Shown here: piece by piece, positions 34,507 to 42,191 of the stretch | How the letters are laid out: every line of letters begins with the position of its first letter | Numbering within the stretch: the first letter of the stretch is position 1 | Origin: Steroidobacter sp. | Lineage (GTDB): Bacteria > Pseudomonadota > Gammaproteobacteria > Steroidobacterales > Steroidobacteraceae | Assembly (NCBI GenBank): GCA_025929585.1 | Contig: JAICPY010000003.1 | Coordinates: 1-64,000 of the forward strand | Length of the DNA: 64,000 nt | Reading direction: 5' to 3' | Notes under the pieces: model-generated | The model's input: only the letters and a program-made list of their open reading frames with translations | Databases searched by the model: none | What the model was told of the DNA's origin: nothing | Program-made: the position numbers and the translations under genes

Positions 34507-35181
34507 ATGAAACTCCTCACCGCCGACGACGACAAAGACTTGCTCGCCTTGATCGCGTTTACGCTCTCGCAGGCAGGTTATCTCGTGGTGAAGGCCAGCG
34601 ATGGTCAGAGCGCGATCAAGTTGTTCGATGCCGAGGCGCCGGATCTGGTCATCCTCGATATCAATATGCCGGGCGCGAGTGGCTTTCAGGTGTGCGAGGC
34701 GATTCGATCCAAGTCGCGTGTACCGGTGATGATGTTGACTGTCAGGGGCGAAGAAGAAGATTTGGTGCGTGCGCTAGAGCTTGGCGCGGATGACTACTTG
34801 ACGAAGCCTTTCAGTCCGCGAACTTTGCTCGCCCGCGTCAAAGCACTGCTGCGTCGAGCCGGCATGGAGAACACCGCGCCTCTTGCGGCTGGCCGTGTTG
34901 CGTTGGATGTCGATGAACACACGGTGCAGGTCGGAACGAACTCTCCGGTGCGATTGACGAAACTCGAGCTGCGTTTACTGCAGATGTTGATTGCAAACGC
35001 CGGTCACACCGTGAGCTCCGATCGCCTGCTCATGCAAGTGTGGGGACACAAGGGGTCGGGAGATCGCCAGCTCCTCAAGCAACTCGTGCATCGCCTGCGG
35101 CATAAGCTCGAAGTCGATCCGGCAAATCCTCAGATGCTGCAAACCGCGCCAGGGGCGGGTTACAAACTAGTGGTGGACTGA
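34507..35181 (+). CDS. OmpR/PhoB-type response regulator
   Basis: The 224-residue regulator has a receiver domain with phospho-acceptor Asp51 (LVILDINMPG), acidic pocket ADDD (6-9), Thr in MLTVRG and Lys in YLTKPFSP. A winged-helix domain (about 125-222) follows, with KLELRLLQMLIANAGHTVSS and QLLKQLVHRLRHKLE. It is the obvious partner of the kinase upstream. There is no Shine-Dalgarno; the right arm of a heptamer element ends just before ATG 34507. It resembles the second regulator at 37016. Confidence 0.92.
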   Translation: MKLLTADDDKDLLALIAFTLSQAGYLVVKASDGQSAIKLFDAEAPDLVILDINMPGASGFQVCEAIRSKSRVPVMMLTVRGEEEDLVRALELGADDYLTKPFSPRTLLARVKALLRRAGMENTAPLAAGRVALDVDEHTVQVGTNSPVRLTKLELRLLQMLIANAGHTVSSDRLLMQVWGHKGSGDRQLLKQLVHRLRHKLEVDPANPQMLQTAPGAGYKLVVD

Positions 35182-35623
35182 ACACACTAGTCCTATGCGA
35201 GCGCACCAAGCGATGAGACGGCTTGGACTCACAAAAGTGACGCTTGCAAGCTAGTGGCGTTGACTCAACATTGAGCGGGCCTGCCGCTAGAACTTGTTTG
35301 TTGGGACCGGCGTGAATCCAAGCAAGGAGTCAGCAAGGAGAACGCGTGTTCCCGATTCCCCCAAACAACAAGCTTTGACGCCGAACCCGTTCATGAGAGA
35401 CGCAGTGACGAAACTCCCGCGCACGTTTCGCGAACCATCAATTCTCGCCAACTCGTGACCTGCCCGTTACTTACTTGATACCGGCGTTCACCTAGGCTGT
35501 GCACGTTCTCATCGCAAGAAGCTCCGCGCGAGGTCGGCCCGGTCCTCTGACCCCGGCCGTTATGCCTGAAATTACGCATCTCATCGCAGCGCGTTCGAGC
35601 GAACACAGGAGAAGTGCCTGCGG
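35182..35623. other. Gene-free stretch before the FAD-protein gene
   Basis: No gene is supported in 442 bases. AGCAAGGAG occurs twice within 20 nt (near 35322 and 35333). CTTGTTTGTTGGG (from 35294) is roughly inverse to CCCCCAAACAACAAG (about 35358-35372), so an imperfect hairpin is possible. No clear promoter is visible. Confidence 0.4.
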
Positions 35624-37006
35624 ATGTTGCTTCGTACGATCGTCATTGCCGGAGGAGGATTCTCAGGAGTCGTTACTGCGGCTAATTTGTTGCGGCGTCC
35701 GCCCGCCGGTCCGACGCGACTGGTGTTGATCGAGCGTGGTGCGCACCTCGGGCGCGGCGTCGCCTATGCCGATTGGAAGTTTCCCTATCTGTTGAACGTG
35801 CCCGCGAGCCGCATGTCCGCGAGCTCCGCCGCACCGAACCAGTTTCTTCAGTTCGCACAACGTCGCCTCCCGCAAGTGACGGGCGAGGATTTTCTTCCGC
35901 GTTCGCTATATGGCGAGTACTTGCAAGAAGTGTTGCTGGCAGCGCAGCTCAGCGCGCCATCGAACATTCGGCTCGAAATCATGCACGCGGAAGTTCTGAA
36001 CATTCGCAGAATCGAGCGCCATCTGCCTTTGCAAGTGGAGCTCAGCGGCGGAGCTCGGCTGACGGCCGATGATGTCGTGCTCGCTCTTGGCAATCCGCCG
36101 CCCAGCTCGATCCCAGCAGCCTCGGCGGTCCTCGATCATCCCGCGTATACCAACGATCCTTGGTGCGCGGAATTCCAATTCGATCGTCCACAGAACGTGA
36201 TGCTGATCGGCACGGGTTTGACTGCGGTCGATGTCATCAATCGTGCGTCGCACGATCCGCTGTTCACGCCGACGATCCACGCGGTCTCCAGACATGGCCT
36301 CGTGCCACCACGTCAAACGGCCTTTCGTCCCGACGCATTCAAAGGAGATGGCAATGCTTTGCTCCTGGCTGCCTCGAGATCTCTGCGCGGCTTAACGAGT
36401 GCAGTGCGATTGCTGGCTAGCGAAGCGGAGCGATGCGGTGGCGATTGGCGAGAGGCCGTGACTTTCGTTCGCAATATGGCGCCGACGATTTGGCAACGAC
36501 TCCCCGAGCGCGACCGTGTTCGCTTCCTTCGACATTTGCGCGCGCAATGGGATGTGCATAGGCATCGGCTACCTCCTCAGATGCTTCATCGCGTGGAATC
36601 CCTGCGCAACAACGGCCGATTGCACGTGCATGCGGCACGCATTCAGCGCCTACAGCCGCAGGGAACGCGCGTCGAGGCAACTTGGATCGAGCGTCACAGC
36701 GGGCAAACGCGATCGCAGACTTTCGATCGCATCGTGAACTGCACGGGACCGGATTACGACATTGCGCGTTCGACGCATTCCCTCTGGCGCAATATCTTGC
36801 AATGCGGGCTGTGTGTGCCCGACTCGTTGGGATTGGGTTTGCGCACCGGTCCTGGAGGAGCAGTGATCGATGCGAACGGTTGGCCGGGGCCGCACTTGTT
36901 CTATGTCGGCCCCATGTTGCGAGCCGATCATTGGGAAGCCACAGCTGTCGGCGAGCTCAGAGTACATGCGGAGCGCTTGGCCGCGGTATTGAGTGAAGGT
37001 AGGTGA
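35624..37006 (+). CDS. FAD/NAD(P)-binding protein (YdhS/HI0933-unlike, PF13454-type)
   Basis: The 460-residue protein begins with a dinucleotide fold (IVIAGGGFSGVVTAANLL, residues 6-23) and has a second glycine motif VMLIGTGLTAVDVINRA near 190. The RGVAYADWKFPYLLNVPASRMS stretch and the NCTGPDYDI end match the family of FAD-NAD(P)-binding proteins of unknown substrate. AGGAGAAG precedes ATG 35624 at somewhat long spacing. It is flanked by two OmpR-type regulators on the same strand; the next one starts 9 nt after its stop, so they form an operon. Reaction unknown. Confidence 0.8.
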   Translation: MLLRTIVIAGGGFSGVVTAANLLRRPPAGPTRLVLIERGAHLGRGVAYADWKFPYLLNVPASRMSASSAAPNQFLQFAQRRLPQVTGEDFLPRSLYGEYLQEVLLAAQLSAPSNIRLEIMHAEVLNIRRIERHLPLQVELSGGARLTADDVVLALGNPPPSSIPAASAVLDHPAYTNDPWCAEFQFDRPQNVMLIGTGLTAVDVINRASHDPLFTPTIHAVSRHGLVPPRQTAFRPDAFKGDGNALLLAASRSLRGLTSAVRLLASEAERCGGDWREAVTFVRNMAPTIWQRLPERDRVRFLRHLRAQWDVHRHRLPPQMLHRVESLRNNGRLHVHAARIQRLQPQGTRVEATWIERHSGQTRSQTFDRIVNCTGPDYDIARSTHSLWRNILQCGLCVPDSLGLGLRTGPGGAVIDANGWPGPHLFYVGPMLRADHWEATAVGELRVHAERLAAVLSEGR

Positions 37007-37015
37007 AAAGGACCA

Positions 37016-37753
37016 ATGCAGGATGAAAGCCAGCCCATGCGCATCCTCGTAGCGGACACGGACTCCGCGTTGCGCGCCTCGATTGCATTTTCATTGACAC
37101 AGGCAGGACATGAAGTCGATGCCGTAAGCGATGCGGCCGGTGTGCTGACCATCTTCAGGCGCGATTCGATTGATCTGCTGTTGCTCGATATGGGATTGAC
37201 GGCACCGAGCGCAATCGAGTTATGCCGCACGATCAGGCGTAGCTCCACCGTGCCGATCATGGTGTTGTCTGCTCGCGAGTCGGAGGACGATCTGGTCTCT
37301 TCGTTCGACGCCGGCGCCGATGATTTCGTGCGAAAGCCCTTTAGTCCACGAACGCTGGTCGCGCGAGTGCGTGCGTTGGCTCGTCGCGCCCAACCTCTGC
37401 TGGTCACGACAATCAATGCCGGTACGCTGCAGCTCGACCTCGAGCAACACACGCTGCGCGTAGGTTCGCGCACACCGATCCACTTGACGCCGCTCGAGCT
37501 GAAAGCACTGCAAGTGTTGATTGAGACCCCAGGCAAGACAGTCGCGTCCGAGCGATTGCTCGCCCACTTATGGGGACACCAGAGCGATCGAGAACGTCAT
37601 ACCCTCAAGCAACTTATCTATCGACTGCGCGCCAAACTCGATGGCATCGATGCGGCCGATATTCTGCAGACCACGCCGGGATCGGGATACAAACTTTTGC
37701 TTAGAAAAAGTGAAGCGGTGACGAATAGGACAAGTGACGGGGTGAGGAAGTGA
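37016..37753 (+). CDS. Second OmpR-type response regulator
   Basis: This 245-residue regulator has receiver Asp58 (LLLLDMGLTAPS), a Lys in DFVRKPFSPRTLVAR and a C-terminal winged helix (PLELKALQVLIETPGKTVASERL, HTLKQLIYRLRAKLDG). It resembles the regulator at 34507, so the two may be paralogues. No kinase follows it; it may share the upstream kinase or answer to one elsewhere. The start could be ATG 37016 or the internal ATG 37037 that begins MRILVAD. The last 14 or so residues are encoded by a heptamer array, which also gives the stop codon. Confidence 0.88.
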   Translation: MQDESQPMRILVADTDSALRASIAFSLTQAGHEVDAVSDAAGVLTIFRRDSIDLLLLDMGLTAPSAIELCRTIRRSSTVPIMVLSARESEDDLVSSFDAGADDFVRKPFSPRTLVARVRALARRAQPLLVTTINAGTLQLDLEQHTLRVGSRTPIHLTPLELKALQVLIETPGKTVASERLLAHLWGHQSDRERHTLKQLIYRLRAKLDGIDAADILQTTPGSGYKLLLRKSEAVTNRTSDGVRK

Positions 37754-37876
37754 CGAGGTGACGACGTCAGAAGGGGCGTGGCCCGTGGCGCACGCTTGGC
37801 TGAACGCGACGCTTCTTCGCAACACCTGTTGCTTTTCTGACGTCGTTACTCCGTCGCACCGTCACTTTGTCACTTC
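37709..37876. repeat. Heptamer dyad element, GTGACGG/GTCACTC class
   Basis: Left arm AGTGAAGCGGTGACGAATAG (37709-37728), continuing in 7-nt steps through GTGACGGGGTGAGGAAGTGA to about 37772. Right arm CTGACGTCGTTACTCCGTCG plus CACCGTCACTTTGTCAC (37837-37873). The left arm forms the end of the second response-regulator gene. Confidence 0.7.
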
Positions 37877-37923
37877 CCTTCCCTTAATCTTTTCGTCACG
37901 ACCACAACGTAACCTTAGTTCGA

Positions 37924-37953
37924 CTGACAGTTGATGCTCTGTCGCCCTAAAGT
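37924..37953 (+). promoter_or_regulatory. Candidate sigma-70 promoter of a small RNA
   Basis: CTGACA (37924-37929) and TAAAGT (37948-37953) are separated by 18 nt and match the -35 and -10 consensus at five and four of six bases. A transcript would begin near 37960 and run into the terminator ending at 38029. Confidence 0.4.
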
Positions 37954-37959
37954 AAGTAC

Positions 37960-38029
37960 GCTGTTCCTGAATCCCCCTTTGAGGGACAGTGATTTTGGCC
38001 CTCCCGTTCCGCGGGAGGGCGCTTCTTTT
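37960..38029 (+). ncRNA. Candidate small RNA of about 70 nt
   Basis: Between the candidate promoter and a strong terminator lie about 70 nt with no open frame. A small CCCT-TTG-AGGG hairpin (37975-37985) precedes the terminator stem. The transcript could instead be a leader that is attenuated before the 72-residue gene at 38120. No known RNA family is recognised. Confidence 0.35.
37998..38029 (+). terminator. Strong Rho-independent terminator
   Basis: GCCCTCCCG (37998-38006) pairs perfectly with CGGGAGGGC (38012-38020) across a TTCCG loop, followed by GCTTCTTTTC. It lies 245 nt after the second response-regulator gene and 90 nt before the small gene at 38120. Confidence 0.88.
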
Positions 38030-38119
38030 CAAGCGACGGTATACAGCGACAACCACAGGAACCAAGATTGCGCCAACGGCGTTAGACAGCGCCGCGCAAT
38101 TAGCACCCGAGTACGAACG

Positions 38120-38338
38120 ATGATCGAGAGTAACGACGCAATCTTTGATACCTCACCGTCCGAAGCGCCGTGGTCGGTTTGGCAAACAGAAGTGTTGCAG
38201 GTCATTCAAACTGAATTCCGCGGCGTTCTTGAAGACGTCAGCTCGGAGGACATTGATTGGAGCGCATGGCGACCGTTGTACGATCAAGGCTGCTCCGCAC
38301 GCGAGGCTGTGCGCTCCGCCTTTGGACGGGTGGCATGA
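38120..38338 (+). CDS. Small acidic protein of unknown function
   Basis: A 72-residue acidic protein (SEAPWSVWQTEVLQVIQTEF, then DWSAWRPLYDQGCSAREAVRSAF) with a compact helical look and several tryptophans. I recognise no family by name. The ATG at 38120 is preferred over the frame open from 37931, since the terminator at 37998-38029 lies in that extension. No strong Shine-Dalgarno. The pattern DWSAWRPLYDQG-SAREAV looks like a structured domain, so I think it is real. Confidence 0.6.
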   Translation: MIESNDAIFDTSPSEAPWSVWQTEVLQVIQTEFRGVLEDVSSEDIDWSAWRPLYDQGCSAREAVRSAFGRVA

Positions 38339-38343
38339 GAAGA

Positions 38344-38413
38344 AGGTGATGAGGTGATAAGCGAAGGCGATCTGTCTTACGTCCTCACCTCGTCACTACG
38401 TCACCTCGTCACG
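38344..38413. repeat. Heptamer dyad element, GTCACCT class
   Basis: Left arm AGGTGATGAGGTGATAAG (38344-38361); right arm GTCCTCACCTCGTCACTACG plus TCACCTCGTCACG (38381-38413). It lies between the 72-residue gene and the terminator of the leftward DUF4168 gene. Confidence 0.65.
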
Positions 38414-38421
38414 CGCTCTAC

Positions 38422-38462
38422 AAAAAAAGAGCCCTCTCTCGCTTTCGCGGGAAAGGGCTCTT
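38422..38462 (-). terminator. Rho-independent terminator of the DUF4168 gene
   Basis: On the minus strand AAGAGCCC (38462-38455) pairs with GGGCTCTT (38434-38427), followed by a run of seven T. It is 24 nt past the stop at 38486. Confidence 0.88.
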
Positions 38463-38485
38463 GAGTCGAGCGCCAATGAAAGTCG

Positions 38486-39022
38486 TTACGTTCCGCTCTC
38501 GGTACCTGCACCCGTTCCGCCCATGCGCTTCTGCACCTCGGCCGAAACGCGCGAGCGCAAGTCCGTGTCCGCTGCCATGCTGGCGACAATCTGATTGAAC
38601 TCTTCGAGCTGCAACCCTGTGCGCTCCACCGCGGCGATCATCTCGGTCTGTGCAGCGGTTTTCACTTGGTCTGCTTGTGCAGGATCGGTTGCTGTCTGCA
38701 AATCGGCATTTGCTTTCTGCTGAATCGTTTGCACCTGTACGTAAGCATCCGCGAACTGCTCGACCTTCTTTTGGTCGACCGGCGTAGCTACGCTCGATCC
38801 CACAGTGGCTTCATCATTCGAGCCTTGCTCCGTCGCGCCGGCAGTTGCGGAGCCAGTCGATCCCGGTTCTGCAGGCGAGGATTCTTCCGTCGGCGAAGTC
38901 GGCTCCTGCATATCTTGACTGGTCGAAGTGGGTGGAGTGGTTTCCGTTGTTTGTGCAAAGGGAGCACTGCACCAGAGCGCGGCTGTGATCGCCGAAGCAA
39001 GTGCGGTGGATTTGAGCGTCAT
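38486..39022 (-). CDS. Secreted DUF4168-type protein
   Basis: The 178-residue product has a signal peptide (cleavage after APFAQ near 24), then a Thr/Ser/Pro/Glu-rich linker to about residue 85, and a helical DUF4168-like domain (KKVEQFADAYVQVQTIQQKA to FNQIVASMAADTDLRSRVSA). The role is unknown; the family is exported. GGAG occurs before ATG 39022 (CAGGAGACTTAC). It is a single gene with its own terminator at 38422-38462. Confidence 0.8.
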   Translation of the reverse strand: MTLKSTALASAITAALWCSAPFAQTTETTPPTSTSQDMQEPTSPTEESSPAEPGSTGSATAGATEQGSNDEATVGSSVATPVDQKKVEQFADAYVQVQTIQQKANADLQTATDPAQADQVKTAAQTEMIAAVERTGLQLEEFNQIVASMAADTDLRSRVSAEVQKRMGGTGAGTESGT

Positions 39023-39189
39023 GTAAGTCTCCTGAAATTCGGGTACAAGTGCTCAATCCGCGGTATCAAAGAGCGGTTCCGAAATATCGTTTTTCGTCTC
39101 TCAACCACGACAATCCAGCGACGAATCAAGGCATACCCGCACGCGCAGTGAGCGCAACGCCTACTCACTCGGCGCCGGGTTACCTACGT

Positions 39190-39468
39190 CTACTCGAAAG
39201 GCTCGCGACTCGGGCGTGAGCTGAATTCCGAGCGGCTCAGATAGCCGTCGCCGCTTGCATCGATTCCCGTAAATCGCTTGCGAAGATCCGATTTGCGCTG
39301 CGCTTCAGTCCTGCTGATCTGCTCGTCCTGATTTCGATCGAGAGATTCGAATACACGCTCGACTTCCTCCCGAGTTTTCGGAGCATCTTTCTCGGCAGGC
39401 ATGGCAATGATCGGCAGCAATCCCGCGATCGCTAGAGTAGCTAGTCGCATTCGCGTTGATGTGTGCAT
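39190..39468 (-). CDS. Small secreted EF-hand protein
   Basis: This 92-residue protein has a signal peptide (ending near IIAMPA) and two EF-hand loops, DRNQDEQISRTE and DASGDGYLSRSE, with the expected Asp/Asn/Asp and closing Glu ligands. It would bind Ca2+ in the periplasm; a partner is unknown. GGAGG precedes ATG 39468, so the longer frame to 39573 is rejected. Bacterial EF-hand proteins of this size are common and little studied. Confidence 0.8.
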   Translation of the reverse strand: MHTSTRMRLATLAIAGLLPIIAMPAEKDAPKTREEVERVFESLDRNQDEQISRTEAQRKSDLRKRFTGIDASGDGYLSRSEFSSRPSREPFE

Positions 39469-39639
39469 TAGAGCCTCCGTGGACAAAGGAGCTATTGAAT
39501 CAACGCGGTGCAGTTCGCGCTCGTTCCGATTCTCCGTGCCGCTACAAAAGAGCTGTCCTTCGATTGCTCTCATACGCGGTGCCTAATAAGCTTCGATGCT
39601 TGTTGGTGGCCCTCGCTTCGATTAGAACAAGGAGAACGC

Positions 39640-40071
39640 ATGCGAGAATTGCTCTTTCTAGAGTCTGCGCGACGTTTTGGCGATTGTTCCCTGCTGCTGT
39701 TGCGAGTTGTGGTGGGAAGTTTTCTGATCTGGGGCGTGTGGGACAACATCATCAGCCTCGAGCGCATGCAAGAGTTCATCGGCTTTCTGACGAAGTTCGG
39801 ATTTCCGGCGCCCGAGTGGATGGCGCCGTTGTCAGTTGCAGCTCAGTTCATCGTCGGTGTCTGCTTCGTCGTTGGCTTGTTTACTCGCTGGGCAGGGGTG
39901 CTGTGCATGATCAACTTTCTGGTGGCAATCGCCATGGTGGACCGCTTCGGAGGTGTTCGCGGTGCGTTCGCATCCATGTGTCTGGTGCTAATCGGCCTGT
40001 ACCTTGCCACATACGGCGCAGGCCAGTACTCGATCGATAGGCATCTCACCAGCCGGACTGACAATCGATGA
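39640..40071 (+). CDS. DoxX-family membrane protein
   Basis: A 143-residue protein with four membrane helices and the DoxX layout (LLLRVVVGSFLIWGVWDNI, FGFPAPEWMAPLSVAAQFIV, FTRWAGVLCMINFLVAIAMV). Members have been linked to thiosulfate oxidation or redox stress, but this one cannot be placed. AAGGAG stands 5 nt before ATG 39640. Its stop overlaps the SUFU-domain gene as ATGA. Confidence 0.85.
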   Translation: MRELLFLESARRFGDCSLLLLRVVVGSFLIWGVWDNIISLERMQEFIGFLTKFGFPAPEWMAPLSVAAQFIVGVCFVVGLFTRWAGVLCMINFLVAIAMVDRFGGVRGAFASMCLVLIGLYLATYGAGQYSIDRHLTSRTDNR

Positions 40072-40715
40072 CGACACCGACCTCTTTAGCCGACGATATT
40101 CGTGCTCATATCGAACGTCACATCGGCCCCATCCATCAGGTGTTCAACGACTGGGAAGATCAGCCCTTTCCAATCAGTGTTCAGCATGTGGAGCCCTCGG
40201 AAGGAAGGCCGATACATACGTTGATCACGATCGGCATCAGTGCGCGTGAGATGTCGGTGCCCGAGGGAAGCGAATCACCGAGATCTATCGAGTTGATGAT
40301 CACGTTGCCTGAAAGCTGGAAGATCGAAGCGGACCTCACCCAGCAGGAGCAATGGCCTATTCGTCTGCTTCAGTCGCTCGCGCGACGAGCGATTTCCACG
40401 AATGGTTGGATCGGTTGGGGCGATTTGATTCCCAACGGAGAACCGCCGCAGCCCTACGCGCCATCTACGAAGCTGTGCGCCGCGCTGATCGTGCCTTCTC
40501 TCCTCGTGCCCACCGATTTCTATCAACTTACCGTTCAGGGCAAGAACATCGCGTTCTTTGCTGTCGTACCGCTCTATACGGAAGAGTGGCAGCTTGGCAT
40601 CAACAACGGAAACAAGGCTTTGATCGAACGGATCATCGATCGAGACGTGAATGACGTAGTCGTACCCAATCGCAAGAATGTGGCGAAGCGACGGTGGTTA
40701 GGACTCGGAAGGTGA
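40068..40715 (+). CDS. Suppressor-of-fused (SUFU) domain protein
   Basis: The 215-residue protein matches bacterial SUFU-like proteins: a His/Pro start (IERHIGPIHQVFNDW), the HTLITIGISAREM core and MITLPESWKIE, and an LPEWLLKP-type end (FFAVVPLYTEEWQLGINNGNKALIERII). In animals SUFU binds transcription factors, while in bacteria these are often immunity or unknown-function proteins. No toxin gene is next to it. The start overlaps the DoxX stop by 4 nt. The stop codon is followed immediately by a short GTGACTAGATGACGAG array. Confidence 0.78.
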   Translation: MTTPTSLADDIRAHIERHIGPIHQVFNDWEDQPFPISVQHVEPSEGRPIHTLITIGISAREMSVPEGSESPRSIELMITLPESWKIEADLTQQEQWPIRLLQSLARRAISTNGWIGWGDLIPNGEPPQPYAPSTKLCAALIVPSLLVPTDFYQLTVQGKNIAFFAVVPLYTEEWQLGINNGNKALIERIIDRDVNDVVVPNRKNVAKRRWLGLGR

Positions 40716-40752
40716 CTAGATGACGAGGCGATGGACGCCACGCCGGAAGATC

Positions 40753-41160
40753 TCACGGCTCTTGATACCCTTCGGCACGAATCTCCAAACGGTACTTTCT
40801 GGGATCCTCACGTAGATAAAAGCCGCCGCTTCTCTGCGACTGACCGGGAAGGAAGTCGAGAGTGCCTTCGGCCTCATCGACCACTGTTGTTCCATCGAAC
40901 ACTTCCGCGCGGACCTGTAAATCCGCGAGCGTCTGCGTGCCGCTATTCTGAGCGCTGTAGCGCACGAGAAAAGCATCGTTCGTTGGAATGATCTCCTCGA
41001 CACGAAACGATATCGCGTCGGGACGATCGTCTCCTCGCAGGCCTTCGACCGTGAGGAATGCGATCGCCGAAAGGAAAAGCACCGCGCCTATACCGCCGAG
41101 GATCCATTCCATCGCCGGCGTCGACTCCTGCCGCTTGGACTGTTTGGAGCGAGCGTTCAT
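40753..41160 (-). CDS. TIGR02588-type membrane-anchored protein
   Basis: The 135 residues have one N-terminal membrane helix (MEWILGGIGAVLFLSAIAFL, about 17-36) followed by a beta-sandwich-like outer domain (FLVRYSAQNSGTQTLADLQV). It matches the TIGR02588 family, of unknown function, which is known to be encoded next to TIGR02587. Here the TIGR02587 gene ends 6 nt upstream, so they form an operon. Confidence 0.8.
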   Translation of the reverse strand: MNARSKQSKRQESTPAMEWILGGIGAVLFLSAIAFLTVEGLRGDDRPDAISFRVEEIIPTNDAFLVRYSAQNSGTQTLADLQVRAEVFDGTTVVDEAEGTLDFLPGQSQRSGGFYLREDPRKYRLEIRAEGYQEP

Positions 41161-41165
41161 CTACC

Positions 41166-41972
41166 TTAGAGCACCAGTCGAGCGGATGCGGCGCCAATCG
41201 CCGCTGGCAATCCAAGAACAACGACAGTCTGAACGCTCTCCTCGATGGACATGCCGTCCAGCCGCCCGAACGCCCAGCAAATAAATACGCTGATGAGTGC
41301 AGCCAATAAATAGCCGTTCAAACTGAACTTCGCGAACACGTGCGCGAACGTTCGGTCTTGCGGCCGCTCGTGTTGGCCTCTGAAACCGGCTGCGTAAACA
41401 AACAGATGCATGATCCCCAAGGACAGCAATGCCAGCAGCAGTGTTTGCCAAGGAGACATCTTATGAGCGATGACGACGACTTCTTCGGTAGGGGCGATAT
41501 TGGCGGCGAGAAACAACGCGCCGGCACACATGAAGAAGTACTCACCGAAATCTCCGCCTTCACGACGTTTGCGCTGCTCCTCGCCGCGTACGCCGAACTG
41601 GCTTTGGGCGAGCAGGGCGCCGATGCTACCGGGCACTGCTTGCACGGCAATCTTTCCGATCCATTCATTCGCATCCGCATTGCGATCCAAGACACCGAAA
41701 ATGGACAGCAATGCCGCAGCCATCGCTGTGGTAACGGTAATCGCCACGAACGCATCCAGCACTGCGTCCGCAAGCAAGGTCGTATCCTCGAAGCCGGAGT
41801 AGTAAGCAAGCCCGACAAGCACAGGGAGCAGCGCCAGCATCAATGCGATCAACCGGAAACGGTCCATCGCGAAACCTAACGACCAGGTTTCCATGGTCAT
41901 CAGAATAGGCAAGGAAAACAGCAGGGCGCCACCGAACGCGCGCGCGACGCCGGTCGCATAGTCGCGATTCAT
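41166..41972 (-). CDS. TIGR02587-type polytopic membrane protein
   Basis: This 268-residue inner-membrane protein has about eight helices (GALLFSLPILMTMETWSLGF at the N-terminus) and belongs to the TIGR02587 family. It is probably a complex with the TIGR02588 protein that follows. ATG 41972 is chosen; the frame is open to a TTG at 42044 but the extra residues are not family-like. No clear ribosome-binding site. Function unknown. Confidence 0.8.
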   Translation of the reverse strand: MNRDYATGVARAFGGALLFSLPILMTMETWSLGFAMDRFRLIALMLALLPVLVGLAYYSGFEDTTLLADAVLDAFVAITVTTAMAAALLSIFGVLDRNADANEWIGKIAVQAVPGSIGALLAQSQFGVRGEEQRKRREGGDFGEYFFMCAGALFLAANIAPTEEVVVIAHKMSPWQTLLLALLSLGIMHLFVYAAGFRGQHERPQDRTFAHVFAKFSLNGYLLAALISVFICWAFGRLDGMSIEESVQTVVVLGLPAAIGAASARLVL

Positions 41973-42082
41973 ACGAATCGTCGCGTTGCGGGATAAGGTG
42001 TTGATGAGTACGCGCTCTAAACGATAGATAGAGCGTGAATGCAATGCGGTCAGTAAAGTTCCGGTAGCCGGCCGCTACCGAT

Positions 42083-42180
42083 GCGGGTAGTGACTAGCGG
42101 GTCGCGGGTAGTCAGAGGGGCGAAGAGAGTCCTCCTTGGTCTTTTGTCTAACGACCCGCGAGTCACGGATCGCGAGTCAC
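42083..42180. repeat. Heptamer-period dyad element, CGCGAGTCAC class
   Basis: Left arm CGGGTAGTGACTAGCGGGTC plus GCGGGTAGTCAGAG (42084-42117); right arm ACGACCCGCGAGTCACGGAT plus CGCGAGTCAC (42151-42180). The units are longer mixed versions, but the arms are inverse as in the other elements. It lies between the TIGR02587 and zf-TFIIB genes. Confidence 0.6.
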
Positions 42181-42191
42181 TTGATCGACAC

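Noticed and set aside
35294..35372. Imperfect inverted repeat as ends of a small transposable element
   Set aside because: The arms differ by slippage, no target duplication is seen and there is no related copy in the window.
40068..40715. SUFU protein as part of a toxin-immunity pair
   Set aside because: Neither neighbour resembles a toxin, and the upstream gene is a DoxX membrane protein.
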